From positions 1 through 36,299 of the forward strand of contig NZ_JOPL01000042.1 in assembly GCF_002153745.1 (NCBI RefSeq): 36,299 bases of DNA. The letters run 5' to 3'. Made by a program: the position numbers and the translations under genes. The notes under the pieces were generated by a model that was not told the DNA's origin, did not search any database, and saw only the letters and a list, made by a program, of their open reading frames with translations. This DNA comes from Acetobacter sp. DsW_063. Its GTDB lineage: Bacteria > Pseudomonadota > Alphaproteobacteria > Acetobacterales > Acetobacteraceae. Shown here piece by piece: positions 8,652 through 15,287 of the stretch (within the stretch, counting starts at the first letter, position 1; each line of letters begins with the position of its first letter).

Positions 8652-8679
8652 ACTATAGCACGGTTCGCCGGTGTGAAAA
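8652..8679 (-). promoter_or_regulatory. Putative promoter of the small ORF / reductase operon
   Basis: On the minus strand a TATAGT (complement of 8652-8657) is preceded by TTTTCA (complement of 8674-8679) with a 16-bp spacer. The -10 is good and the -35 poor. Its position just before the GGGAGG ribosome site gives a short 5' leader. Confidence 0.35.
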
Positions 8680-9379
8680 GGTCGCCGGCCACGAGGTAGG
8701 TAGACGCGTTTGGATCGCGGATGGATTGCGTGATGGAGCGGAGAATATCACGAGGATTTTCGTGGTAATCACGTCTATTGCGAGAAATTTTACTTTCTCA
8801 TTCAGTTTCTCTCTGAATTTTTTGCGACCCGATAATGTGCTGTCTCGCTCCTTTTGCAGGGGCGATTACGTAGATCATTGCCTGTTCGTGCTGCGTGGCG
8901 GGAAGAATCAGGTTGTTGCGCCTGTTTTACCTTCCTCATCAGCAAATAGAATTTAGTGCGCTTAAAATAGTTGATATGGACGACTTCTCCTCACATTGAG
9001 GCGCTAGGCGGCGCCTGCTTTTGAGGTTCCAATGAATCTTAGGTGATAGAAGCGCCGAGACGCTGAATTGGTCCTCACAAAGCATTGAATTGGTTTCGCG
9101 ACGAGGTTTCGTTTCGGGGCGCAGCATCCAGCGAGAGCCGATGTGTGCCTGCTGCCTGACGCGAGGTGGTCGCGCGCTGGCTGCTTCCGTGGGGGAGCTT
9201 CGAAGAGCCTGCTGTTGAGTTCGGGCAGGCAGAAAGGGACGCGCCGACGCTTTGTCGCGGTGACGGGGGCTTGTCGCCGCGACGACTTGACGTCCGGAGC
9301 TTGTGAAATGGGTCGAATGGATCGTCAGGCGCCATCGTGAGTGGCTGATGCCTCGTCACCCGGATGTCGGATCGGTCAA
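8680..9379. other. About 0.7 kb without a credible gene
   Basis: Frames here are short, low in coding character and lack recognisable products. Small dyads are visible: ATCACGA/TCGTGGT near 8748-8767, and AGGCGC/GCGCCT at 8999-9015 followed by GCTTTT, which resembles a terminator on the plus strand although no gene precedes it. The stretch may be remnant DNA or encode an untranslated RNA. Nothing firmer can be said. Confidence 0.35.
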
Positions 9380-9406
9380 ACTATATAAGTATTTGTTTTA
9401 TATAGT
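9380..9406. repeat. AT-rich inverted repeat
   Basis: ACTATATAA and TTATATAGT form perfect 9-base arms around a 9-base centre, in an otherwise GC-rich region. It lies about 125 bp before the padR promoter region. It could bind a regulator or nucleoid protein, or simply be AT-rich spacer. Confidence 0.35.
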
Positions 9407-9530
9407 ATTTTTATCCAGATGCGTAATTCCTCCGGCAGGTTTGAAATAATGGGTCGCCCGTATTCGTTTGAGCAGACTTGGGTGCAGTGAAGGAGAGTAG
9501 GCGACGGCCCGGAAAATTTTTTGGCAGGTA

Positions 9531-9559
9531 CCTTGCAATGCAAGGAACGTGTGTATAGT
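9531..9559 (+). promoter_or_regulatory. Dyad overlapping the likely promoter of the PadR module
   Basis: CCTTGCA and TGCAAGG flank a single A (9531-9545). The dyad covers a possible -35 (CTTGCA or TTGCAA), and TATAGT at 9554-9559 follows at 15-16 bp. PadR-family proteins often repress their own operons through palindromes overlapping the promoter, so this is a reasonable autoregulatory site. Binding itself is inference. Confidence 0.45.
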
Positions 9560-9626
9560 CAGTATTAACGGCATGGAGACGTTTGCAGTGCGTCCTTGCC
9601 GGGCAGGTCTGAAAAATGGAAATCGC

Positions 9627-10043
9627 GTGGAACCGAATCTCACTCAGTTCAAGAAAGGCGTGCTGGAGCTATGCGTTCTCGCGGTGCTCGCTCGCGCCGA
9701 TTCCTACGGCTACGACATCGCCAGCCAACTTGCCGATGCGATCGGCATGGGAGAGGGAACAGTCTATCCCTTGATGCGTCGGATGCAGAAAGAGGCTCTT
9801 GTTTCTACGTATTTCGTTGAATCTCCGTCCGGACCGCCACGCAAGTATTACGCTCTGACTGATCTGGGACGAAGGAGCCTGAAAGCGCAGCGCGACGCCT
9901 GGGAGAGTTTTTCTTCCGCTGTAACACATGTGCTTTCGCCGGAGCGTAACGAGGGCGCGGCACGCCCGGATACGCAGGCGTCGGGCGTAAGCGTTCCCAC
10001 GCATTTGACTGTGCACAAAGCGACTGAGAAGCCAGGAACATGA
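9627..10043 (+). CDS. PadR-family transcriptional regulator
   Basis: From the GTG at 9627 this is a 138-residue PadR protein. The winged-helix domain is clear: KKGVLELCVLAVL, YGYDIASQL, EGTVYPLMRRMQKEALV and GPPRKYYALTDLGRRSL (about residues 8-82). A short alpha-helical region follows for dimerisation, then a low-complexity tail. A frame opening further upstream at 9549 would add 26 residues that do not resemble the family and would begin inside the putative -10 box, so 9627 is preferred. Its ribosome site is only moderate. The stop overlaps the next ATG by four bases (ATGA), so it is translationally coupled to the HAAS-domain gene. PadR proteins usually repress their neighbours in response to envelope or chemical signals. 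Confidence 0.88.
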   Translation: MEPNLTQFKKGVLELCVLAVLARADSYGYDIASQLADAIGMGEGTVYPLMRRMQKEALVSTYFVESPSGPPRKYYALTDLGRRSLKAQRDAWESFSSAVTHVLSPERNEGAARPDTQASGVSVPTHLTVHKATEKPGT

Positions 10044-10624
10044 GCGAAAACAGTTTTGTAAGAGGGTTGTTTCTCAGTCGGATGCGGGCGGGTCTGAAAG
10101 GCATGCCGCGTTCAGTCATTGAAGAAACGATCAATGATTACGCGGCGCATTTCGACGCAGGCGTTGCCAACGGGCGCTCTGAAGAAGATATCGCGCAAGG
10201 TCTGGGCGACCCTTCGCGTCTCGCCCGGGAAATCCGGGCTGAGGATGGCGTCCGGCGTTGGCACGACGAGCGCACGTTTTACGCCGCCATGCGCGCAGTA
10301 TTTGGTATGATCGGCCTGTTGGCGGTCGACGTTTTTCTTGTTTTGCCCTTGCTGTTCATAGTTGGAGTTTTTCTTTTCGTGGTAATCGTCGTCGGCGTGA
10401 CGTTCAGCGTCGTCGGGGCGATCCTGACGCCTTTGGGCGTCATGGGCGTCGGCGCATTCATGAACGTTGACTGGCTGCAAGGTGTCCTGATCGGGCTTGG
10501 CATGCTCTGCGCCGGAGTCGCTCTTTGCGCGTTCGGACTTCTTATTTCGATTGTAGCCATGAATATGCTCGTCAGTTACGGACGCGCGCATTACCGCACA
10601 ATCGCCGCTCCTTCCGAAATTTGA
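10040..10624 (+). CDS. HAAS-domain (DUF1700) membrane protein
   Basis: This 194-residue protein starts inside the padR stop codon. The first 70 or so residues form the helical HAAS/DUF1700 domain: FLSRMRAGLKGMP, IEETINDYAAHF and the EEDIAQGLGDPSRLAREI signature, which normally reads as a LGxPxxxAxxI motif. The remainder (about 80-180) is strongly hydrophobic with three or four membrane helices. The family is commonly encoded with PadR regulators and is thought to act as a membrane partner in envelope-stress sensing. That role is inferred from gene association. The next gene, a GIN-domain protein, follows after 19 bp, completing a three-gene unit. Confidence 0.85.
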   Translation: MSENSFVRGLFLSRMRAGLKGMPRSVIEETINDYAAHFDAGVANGRSEEDIAQGLGDPSRLAREIRAEDGVRRWHDERTFYAAMRAVFGMIGLLAVDVFLVLPLLFIVGVFLFVVIVVGVTFSVVGAILTPLGVMGVGAFMNVDWLQGVLIGLGMLCAGVALCAFGLLISIVAMNMLVSYGRAHYRTIAAPSEI

Positions 10625-10643
10625 AATTAAGGGAACCTCCGCC

Positions 10644-11393
10644 ATGGTTCGAGGTCTTGTCATAGTCATCGCTTCCGCGGCTGCATTGTCGGCGCTGTGT
10701 TTCGGTCTTGCTGATTTGCGCGGTCCGCTTGAACTCAATTTCGCCGACGCGTCGGACGACGCGCACGTTCCAGTGCAAACCAAGACTTTTCCATGGAAAG
10801 GAGGGCCGTTCCTGTCCCTCGATCTTCCTGGAGAGATTATCGTCACGCAAGGAGAAACGCCCAGCGTTGTTGCCACCGGATCAAAAAATCTGGTCGACAG
10901 TCTGTCTATGGATGGAGATATTCTCAAGATGGAGAGGAAAAACATATCCTGGCCACTCGGACGCCATGGGTCTCGCCTGCGTGTAACCGTGACGGCGCCC
11001 GCTTTGACGCATGTCGTGATGAATGGTTTCGGTTCCGTGAACTTCCACGACTATCAGCAGAAAGAACTGGAAGTGGAACTGAATGGCGCAGGAAGTTTGA
11101 CTGGAACCGGAAAGGTTACGGACCTGACTCTGAAGCTGTCGGGGGCTGGGTCCGCGAAATTTACGCAGATGATCGTCGCCAATATGGACGTATCAGTGAG
11201 TGGGGCTGGTTCGGTGAAGGCGGGCCCAACTGGCGTGGTGAACGTTTCTATCAGCGGCGCGGGTTCCGTGCGCCTGACCAGCCAGCCGCAGAGCCTCAGC
11301 AAGCAAATTAGCGGCGTCGGTTCAGTCAGCGTGATGGGCGGAGCAGCTTCTTCTGGCGACGCCAAAGACAACGACGATAAAGTTTCTCTATGA
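10644..11393 (+). CDS. Exported GIN-domain (DUF2807) protein with GxGS repeats
   Basis: This 249-residue protein begins with a hydrophobic N-terminal segment (about 4-22), a signal peptide or membrane anchor, followed by a beta-rich domain of the DUF2807/head-GIN type. Six GxGS motifs occur at residues 128, 148, 167, 187, 205 and 224, spaced 18-20 residues, as expected for successive coils of a right-handed beta-solenoid. The C-terminus is a short charged tail. The molecular role of the family is poorly known. As third gene of a PadR-HAAS-GIN operon it probably sits in the periplasm or on the inner membrane surface and works with the HAAS protein. A hairpin lies 27 bp after the stop. Confidence 0.82.
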   Translation: MVRGLVIVIASAAALSALCFGLADLRGPLELNFADASDDAHVPVQTKTFPWKGGPFLSLDLPGEIIVTQGETPSVVATGSKNLVDSLSMDGDILKMERKNISWPLGRHGSRLRVTVTAPALTHVVMNGFGSVNFHDYQQKELEVELNGAGSLTGTGKVTDLTLKLSGAGSAKFTQMIVANMDVSVSGAGSVKAGPTGVVNVSISGAGSVRLTSQPQSLSKQISGVGSVSVMGGAASSGDAKDNDDKVSL

Positions 11394-11420
11394 AATTATT
11401 ATAGGTACTGCAGTAAGATG

Positions 11421-11451
11421 CTCGCGACGATGTCATTCCACCGCTCGCGAG
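11421..11451. terminator. Hairpin between two convergent genes
   Basis: CTCGCGA and TCGCGAG arms with a 17-base loop lie between the GIN-domain gene (plus) and the cytochrome gene (minus). On the plus strand GATTTTCC follows. It could serve as a weak bidirectional terminator. Confidence 0.35.
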
Positions 11452-11496
11452 GATTTTCCCCGCAGGCAATTTTCGGCGAGACGCGCTCGGCGAACT

Positions 11497-11907
11497 TCAG
11501 TGATCGTCTACCTGGACCGGGCCGACCATTTGTTTCACCAGTTCAGGCGTAGCCTCGTCGCGATATTGATTGCCAAAGTTTGTCCGCACGTAATTCACGA
11601 CGGAAGTTATTTCGTCTGGCGTCAACTGACCGTTGAACCACGGCATGCCGCCGCGTCCATTCAGGACGGTGACGAGGGTCCACGGCAGGCTCGCCAGATG
11701 CTGGTTGGCGTAAAGAGCAGGCACGGTCGCAGAGCCTGTCCCGCCCTTTCCGTCGGCCATGTGACAGGCCTGACAAACATGACGGTAAATTTCTGCGCCG
11801 GAATGCGCTGACGGCGCCAGCCCACCAGCGCCGCCGGGAGAGTCGGCGAAGGCTTGCGTCGCCACAGTTGCGCTCAGGATGAGAAAGGACGAAATCCACA
11901 GACGCAT
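11497..11907 (-). CDS. Periplasmic single-haem c-type cytochrome
   Basis: This 136-residue protein carries an N-terminal signal peptide ending near ATQAFA (residues about 15-21), one haem site CQACH (45-49) and a likely distal ligand M88 in GRGGMPWF. The C-terminal helix TPDEITSVVNYVRTNFGN is typical of class I cytochromes that receive electrons from periplasmic dehydrogenases. The correct ATG is 11907, with AGGAG eight bases upstream; a longer frame through the preceding gene is not real. It begins 2 bp after the stop of the Tat-exported FAD amine oxidase, so the two are cotranscribed, and the cytochrome is the obvious electron acceptor for that flavoenzyme. Confidence 0.88.
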   Translation of the reverse strand: MRLWISSFLILSATVATQAFADSPGGAGGLAPSAHSGAEIYRHVCQACHMADGKGGTGSATVPALYANQHLASLPWTLVTVLNGRGGMPWFNGQLTPDEITSVVNYVRTNFGNQYRDEATPELVKQMVGPVQVDDH

Positions 11908-11909
11908 CT

Positions 11910-13502
11910 TCAAATCTCCTGTGCACGCTTGTGGAGTCGCTCTATGGCGTCGAGTGATGACAACAAGGCGCCTTCCTGCCATCCGGCCAGATATGATGCG
12001 TGATCGCCCGCCAAAACAATTTTTCCATCCATGGAGACAAGGTTCGCGTAATGCGCAGCCCGGGCCGCTTCGCTCCACCGTGCGCGACATCCAATGATCC
12101 AGGGAACGCGGCTCCAGGCGACGGAGACGCCACCGAGAAATTCTTTCCTGTACTGCGGATGGATTTTCTCGCCCTGCGATAGCGCCAGTTCCAGCCTTTG
12201 GTCCGGCGTCATGCCCGCGATGTCGTATCCCGCCCTGCCCATGGAAAATGCCCCGAGAAGAACGGCGGGTCCTGACGAAAACATGCGGTCGTTTGGATAT
12301 GAGATCAGGGAAATTTCCTGATCTGTAAAACTGATGCCGCCGTATATATTCTCGTCCTCCTCCCAGAAACGCCTCTTGAATTCTAGCCCGATCTTGCAGT
12401 GAGAGGCATAAGGCACAGCCTGAATGGCCGCTTTCTTCGCGGGAGCCACCTGAATATCGATTTGCGAGAGGACTGGCAGCGGAAGTGCGCAAACGCACCA
12501 GTCCGCCGTCGTTTTTGTTGTCTCTTGCGTGGTGGTGTTCACGCTCGTGACGACGACGCCCGTGTCGCCCTGAGAAATCTGGGTAATTTTTCTATTGAGA
12601 ATGACCTTGCCGCCGACATGCCTTGCGAATGCGCGGCTGATTGCATCCATCCCGCCGACGGGCTGAAACATGGTCGGCTGCATTTCATACTGCGTGAAAA
12701 AACTCATCGACCGCCAGACAGTGGGATCGAGAACGTCCTTGAACGGCAAAAGATCTGACGGAACAGGCGCGCCGTTGACGCCGCCGCCGGGTGGCTGGTC
12801 ATAACCGCGATGCGCGGAAGTGTGTACGCTTTTGCGATAAGACAGACTCTCGTCAAGCACGCCCCACCCCCGCAACGCCTCGATAAGCCGTTCCCGATCC
12901 TCGTGCGAAACCTTGTGATCGAGCGCTCCCTCGTTTGTGGCTTTGGCAAGAAGTTCCGAGACATTGCCGATCAGATCGAGCGAGGCGGCTTTGAAGCGCT
13001 GCGGCTTGCCGTCAAAGGCGTCGCTGCTGTGCAGCCATGTGTTGGTGTTGAACTGAACAAACGGCTCCAAAGGAACGCCGAATTCCCGGCAATAGTGCAG
13101 CAGGGCTCTGTGGTGGTGGGGAATGCGCCACGGTCCGGGGTTGAAGTAATTGTTATTGCTGAAAGACACTTTCTGGGAAGCGCCGCCCAGTTCGGTGTAG
13201 GTGTCGCCGTTGCGAAGCGTCCAGTTACGGCCGCCGATGCGATTTTGATATTCAAGAACGGTGACGTCGTACCCAGCTTTGCCAAGTTCGTATGCGGCGA
13301 CCAGCCCCGCAAGACCCGCTCCGAGGACGACGACGCGGCTTCGTTCTTTCGCGGGCGAGAGGGTTAGAGGCTTCTCAAACCGGGATTCTTCGGCGTGCCC
13401 CAGAGCCGTCATGGCGTGATAAAGGGCCGCGGCTCCCGCGCTCACGCCGATTGAGGACAGAATCTGGCGGCGTGTTGGAGCGTGCCGGGAAGGAAAAGAC
13501 AT
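11910..13502 (-). CDS. Tat-exported FAD-dependent amine oxidase/dehydrogenase
   Basis: This 530-residue flavin amine oxidase has a twin-arginine leader (R11-R12 in PTRRQIL, hydrophobic stretch to about 36, cleavage near GHA). The mature enzyme opens with the FAD dinucleotide fold VVVLGAGLAGL (57-67), ending at E84, followed by NRIGGRN (87-93). The C-terminal FAD segment IVLAGDHASYLAGWQEGALLS is characteristic of monoamine oxidase/L-amino acid oxidase relatives. No covalent-FAD cysteine was identified. Export plus an adjacent cytochrome c suggests it passes electrons to the cytochrome rather than to oxygen, as described for the nicotine-degrading enzyme NicA2. The amine substrate is unknown. 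Two imperfect direct repeats lie about 60-85 bp upstream and may be regulator sites. Confidence 0.88.
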   Translation of the reverse strand: MSFPSRHAPTRRQILSSIGVSAGAAALYHAMTALGHAEESRFEKPLTLSPAKERSRVVVLGAGLAGLVAAYELGKAGYDVTVLEYQNRIGGRNWTLRNGDTYTELGGASQKVSFSNNNYFNPGPWRIPHHHRALLHYCREFGVPLEPFVQFNTNTWLHSSDAFDGKPQRFKAASLDLIGNVSELLAKATNEGALDHKVSHEDRERLIEALRGWGVLDESLSYRKSVHTSAHRGYDQPPGGGVNGAPVPSDLLPFKDVLDPTVWRSMSFFTQYEMQPTMFQPVGGMDAISRAFARHVGGKVILNRKITQISQGDTGVVVTSVNTTTQETTKTTADWCVCALPLPVLSQIDIQVAPAKKAAIQAVPYASHCKIGLEFKRRFWEEDENIYGGISFTDQEISLISYPNDRMFSSGPAVLLGAFSMGRAGYDIAGMTPDQRLELALSQGEKIHPQYRKEFLGGVSVAWSRVPWIIGCRARWSEAARAAHYANLVSMDGKIVLAGDHASYLAGWQEGALLSSLDAIERLHKRAQEI

Positions 13503-13558
13503 GGGATGACCTGCGTCGAATATCTATTTCGAAATCAGAACCAGTTTAATAATTTATC

Positions 13559-13587
13559 CTGGCGATACAATATCTGGCGACGATACA
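13559..13587. promoter_or_regulatory. Imperfect direct repeats before the amine oxidase gene
   Basis: CTGGCGATACA (13559-13569) and CTGGCGACGATACA (13574-13587) are tandem copies 15 bases apart, the second with a 3-base insertion. They lie 57-85 bp upstream of the amine oxidase ATG, where an activator or repressor would be expected to bind. No regulator gene is adjacent. Confidence 0.35.
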
Positions 13588-13616
13588 TTGTGATTGCTGT
13601 TGCGCTGACCCAAGCG

Positions 13617-14021
13617 TCAGACGTTTGACATGGGCGCCAAAAAAACGAGACGTGTCCTTCGCCCCGTTTTGACCAGAACCACCGCATTCTGACGAAACAT
13701 GCGCGCGAGCCGCATTCCGCGAGCCAGAGGCGCGGCTACAGCGAAGAGCGGCTCCGACCATCCGTCCAGACGGCCTTCGCCTGTTGCCGTCGGCGTTCCA
13801 TGCAGGCGTTCCTCGAGCCGCTCCATCATTCGCCGATTCCAGCCATCAGGGCGTCGGCGCCCGCCGGGATTGCATGCGCTGAGCATGATCGCTGCGTTCG
13901 CGCCCTCGATCATGTTCCGGCGAGCGATGCGCCCCACCCGGACGCTCACGCCACCAGCCGAATAGACGCTCAGGCGGTAGGAACGCAGGATTGCGGGTGT
14001 GATCGGACGCACGCCAGACAT
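13617..14021 (-). CDS. DUF3293 family protein
   Basis: This 134-residue protein resembles the DUF3293 family: it opens with a TPAILRSYRLSVYSAGGVSVRVGR stretch and contains NAAIMLSACNPGGRRR and a C-terminal GRRTRLVFL strand. No signal peptide or membrane helix is visible, so it is probably a small cytoplasmic alpha/beta protein. Its function is unknown. The ATG lies 10 bp after the rodA stop with AGGAAA nine bases upstream, making it the last gene of the rod-shape operon. The operon position may reflect cotranscription only. Confidence 0.72.
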   Translation of the reverse strand: MSGVRPITPAILRSYRLSVYSAGGVSVRVGRIARRNMIEGANAAIMLSACNPGGRRRPDGWNRRMMERLEERLHGTPTATGEGRLDGWSEPLFAVAAPLARGMRLARMFRQNAVVLVKTGRRTRLVFLAPMSNV

Positions 14022-14031
14022 GGCGCGTTTC

Positions 14032-15282
14032 CTATTCTTGTTCTTCGCGTTCTTCGCCGAACCGCGAATTACGATGCACCCACACTGACATCAGCAAGCC
14101 AAACCCGAGCATGACGTCGAGCATGGCTGAACCGCCGTATGAGATGAGAGGCAAAGGTACGCCGCCTACCGGGATAGCCCCCATCACCATCGAAAGATTC
14201 ACGAGACAATAGAGGAAGAAATTGACCGAAATTCCCAGCGCCAGAAGGCGCCCGAAGCGGTTTCTGCTGCGGATCGCCATGATCATGCCGCCGAGGATCA
14301 GCAAAAGAAGCAGGCCAATCACCGCGATTCCGCCGACATAACCCCATTCTTCGGCGATCATCGTGAAGATGAAGTCGGTCTGCTTCTCGGGCAGGAAGTT
14401 GAGCTGCCCCTGCGTGCCCCGCATGTATCCCTGTCCCCACATCCCGCCGGAGCCGAGCGCGATCTTCGACTGGATGATGTTGTACCCAGCGCCGAGTGGA
14501 TCGCTTTCCGGGTGCATGAACGTAGTGATGCGGGCCTTCTGGTAATCGTGCAGATGCGCATACGCGATCTTCAGCAGCACAGGCGTCGGCAGAATGAGCA
14601 GCGCGATCTGCCACAACCGCATGCCCGCCGCGAAGAACATGGCGGCGCCGACGCCGCCGATAATCACGCCGGTGCCGAGATTCGGCTCCTTCAACACCAG
14701 CCCGACTGGCAGCAGCACCATGAGGGTCGGCGGGATCAGCCAGAGCGGGTTGCCCATGCGGGCATAGGAAATTCGGTGAAACCACGCCGCCAGCATCAGA
14801 ACGAGCGCAACTTTGGCGTATTCCGAAGGCTGGACCTGCATCCCGCCCAGCATGATCCAGCGTTCGGCGCCCTTGCCGACATGCCCCATCCGCAAGACCG
14901 CCACCAGCAACCCGATGGCGACGATGTAGAGCGGCACGGCGATCCGAACCAGAAACCGGGGAGGCATCATGGCGACCGTGATCATCAACACCAGCCCGAA
15001 GCCGAAACGCATGGCCTGAGGACCGGCGAACGGCCGTGCCGAACCGCCTCCGGCGGAGTAAAGCGATACGTAGCCTACGCCCGCGAGGACACAGATCAGA
15101 AGAACGTAGAGCCAACTGACGCTCCACAGCTTTGACAGGATGCGAAAGCTGGGCTCGGCGCGCAGCAGGCGTTTACGGAATCTGCCGCCGCTTTTGCGCG
15201 GATCGAGGCCCGCCAGCACGCCGCGCGCTGCAGCGCCCGAACGGTTGGCGAGCCCGCTTGTGGGCTTCACCGGCAACACCAT
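14032..15282 (-). CDS. rodA: Rod shape-determining SEDS glycosyltransferase RodA
   Basis: RodA polymerises lipid II glycan strands during side-wall synthesis together with PBP2. This 416-residue polytopic protein has about ten membrane helices and SEDS landmarks: GAERWIMLGGMQVQPSEYAK (138-157), KEPNLGTG, GSGGMWGQGYMRGTQGQLNFLPEKQTDFIF with the conserved D303, and a late IPVGGVPLPLISYGGS. The first 50 or so residues are a basic cytoplasmic extension. The gene follows mrdA after 5 bp and precedes the DUF3293 gene by 10 bp, so it belongs to the mre operon. The family assignment is very secure, and RodA over FtsW is favoured by the mrdA neighbour. Confidence 0.95.
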   Translation of the reverse strand: MVLPVKPTSGLANRSGAAARGVLAGLDPRKSGGRFRKRLLRAEPSFRILSKLWSVSWLYVLLICVLAGVGYVSLYSAGGGSARPFAGPQAMRFGFGLVLMITVAMMPPRFLVRIAVPLYIVAIGLLVAVLRMGHVGKGAERWIMLGGMQVQPSEYAKVALVLMLAAWFHRISYARMGNPLWLIPPTLMVLLPVGLVLKEPNLGTGVIIGGVGAAMFFAAGMRLWQIALLILPTPVLLKIAYAHLHDYQKARITTFMHPESDPLGAGYNIIQSKIALGSGGMWGQGYMRGTQGQLNFLPEKQTDFIFTMIAEEWGYVGGIAVIGLLLLLILGGMIMAIRSRNRFGRLLALGISVNFFLYCLVNLSMVMGAIPVGGVPLPLISYGGSAMLDVMLGFGLLMSVWVHRNSRFGEEREEQE

Positions 15283-15287
15283 AGTCG

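Noticed and set aside
9075-9359. Minus-strand 94-codon frame in the gene-free region
   Set aside because: Ser/Arg/Pro-rich composition typical of an antisense shadow, no motif and no ribosome site.
11908-12498. N-terminal extension of the cytochrome frame into the amine oxidase gene
   Set aside because: The cytochrome signal peptide and AGGAG define the start at 11907; the extension is out-of-frame amine oxidase sequence.
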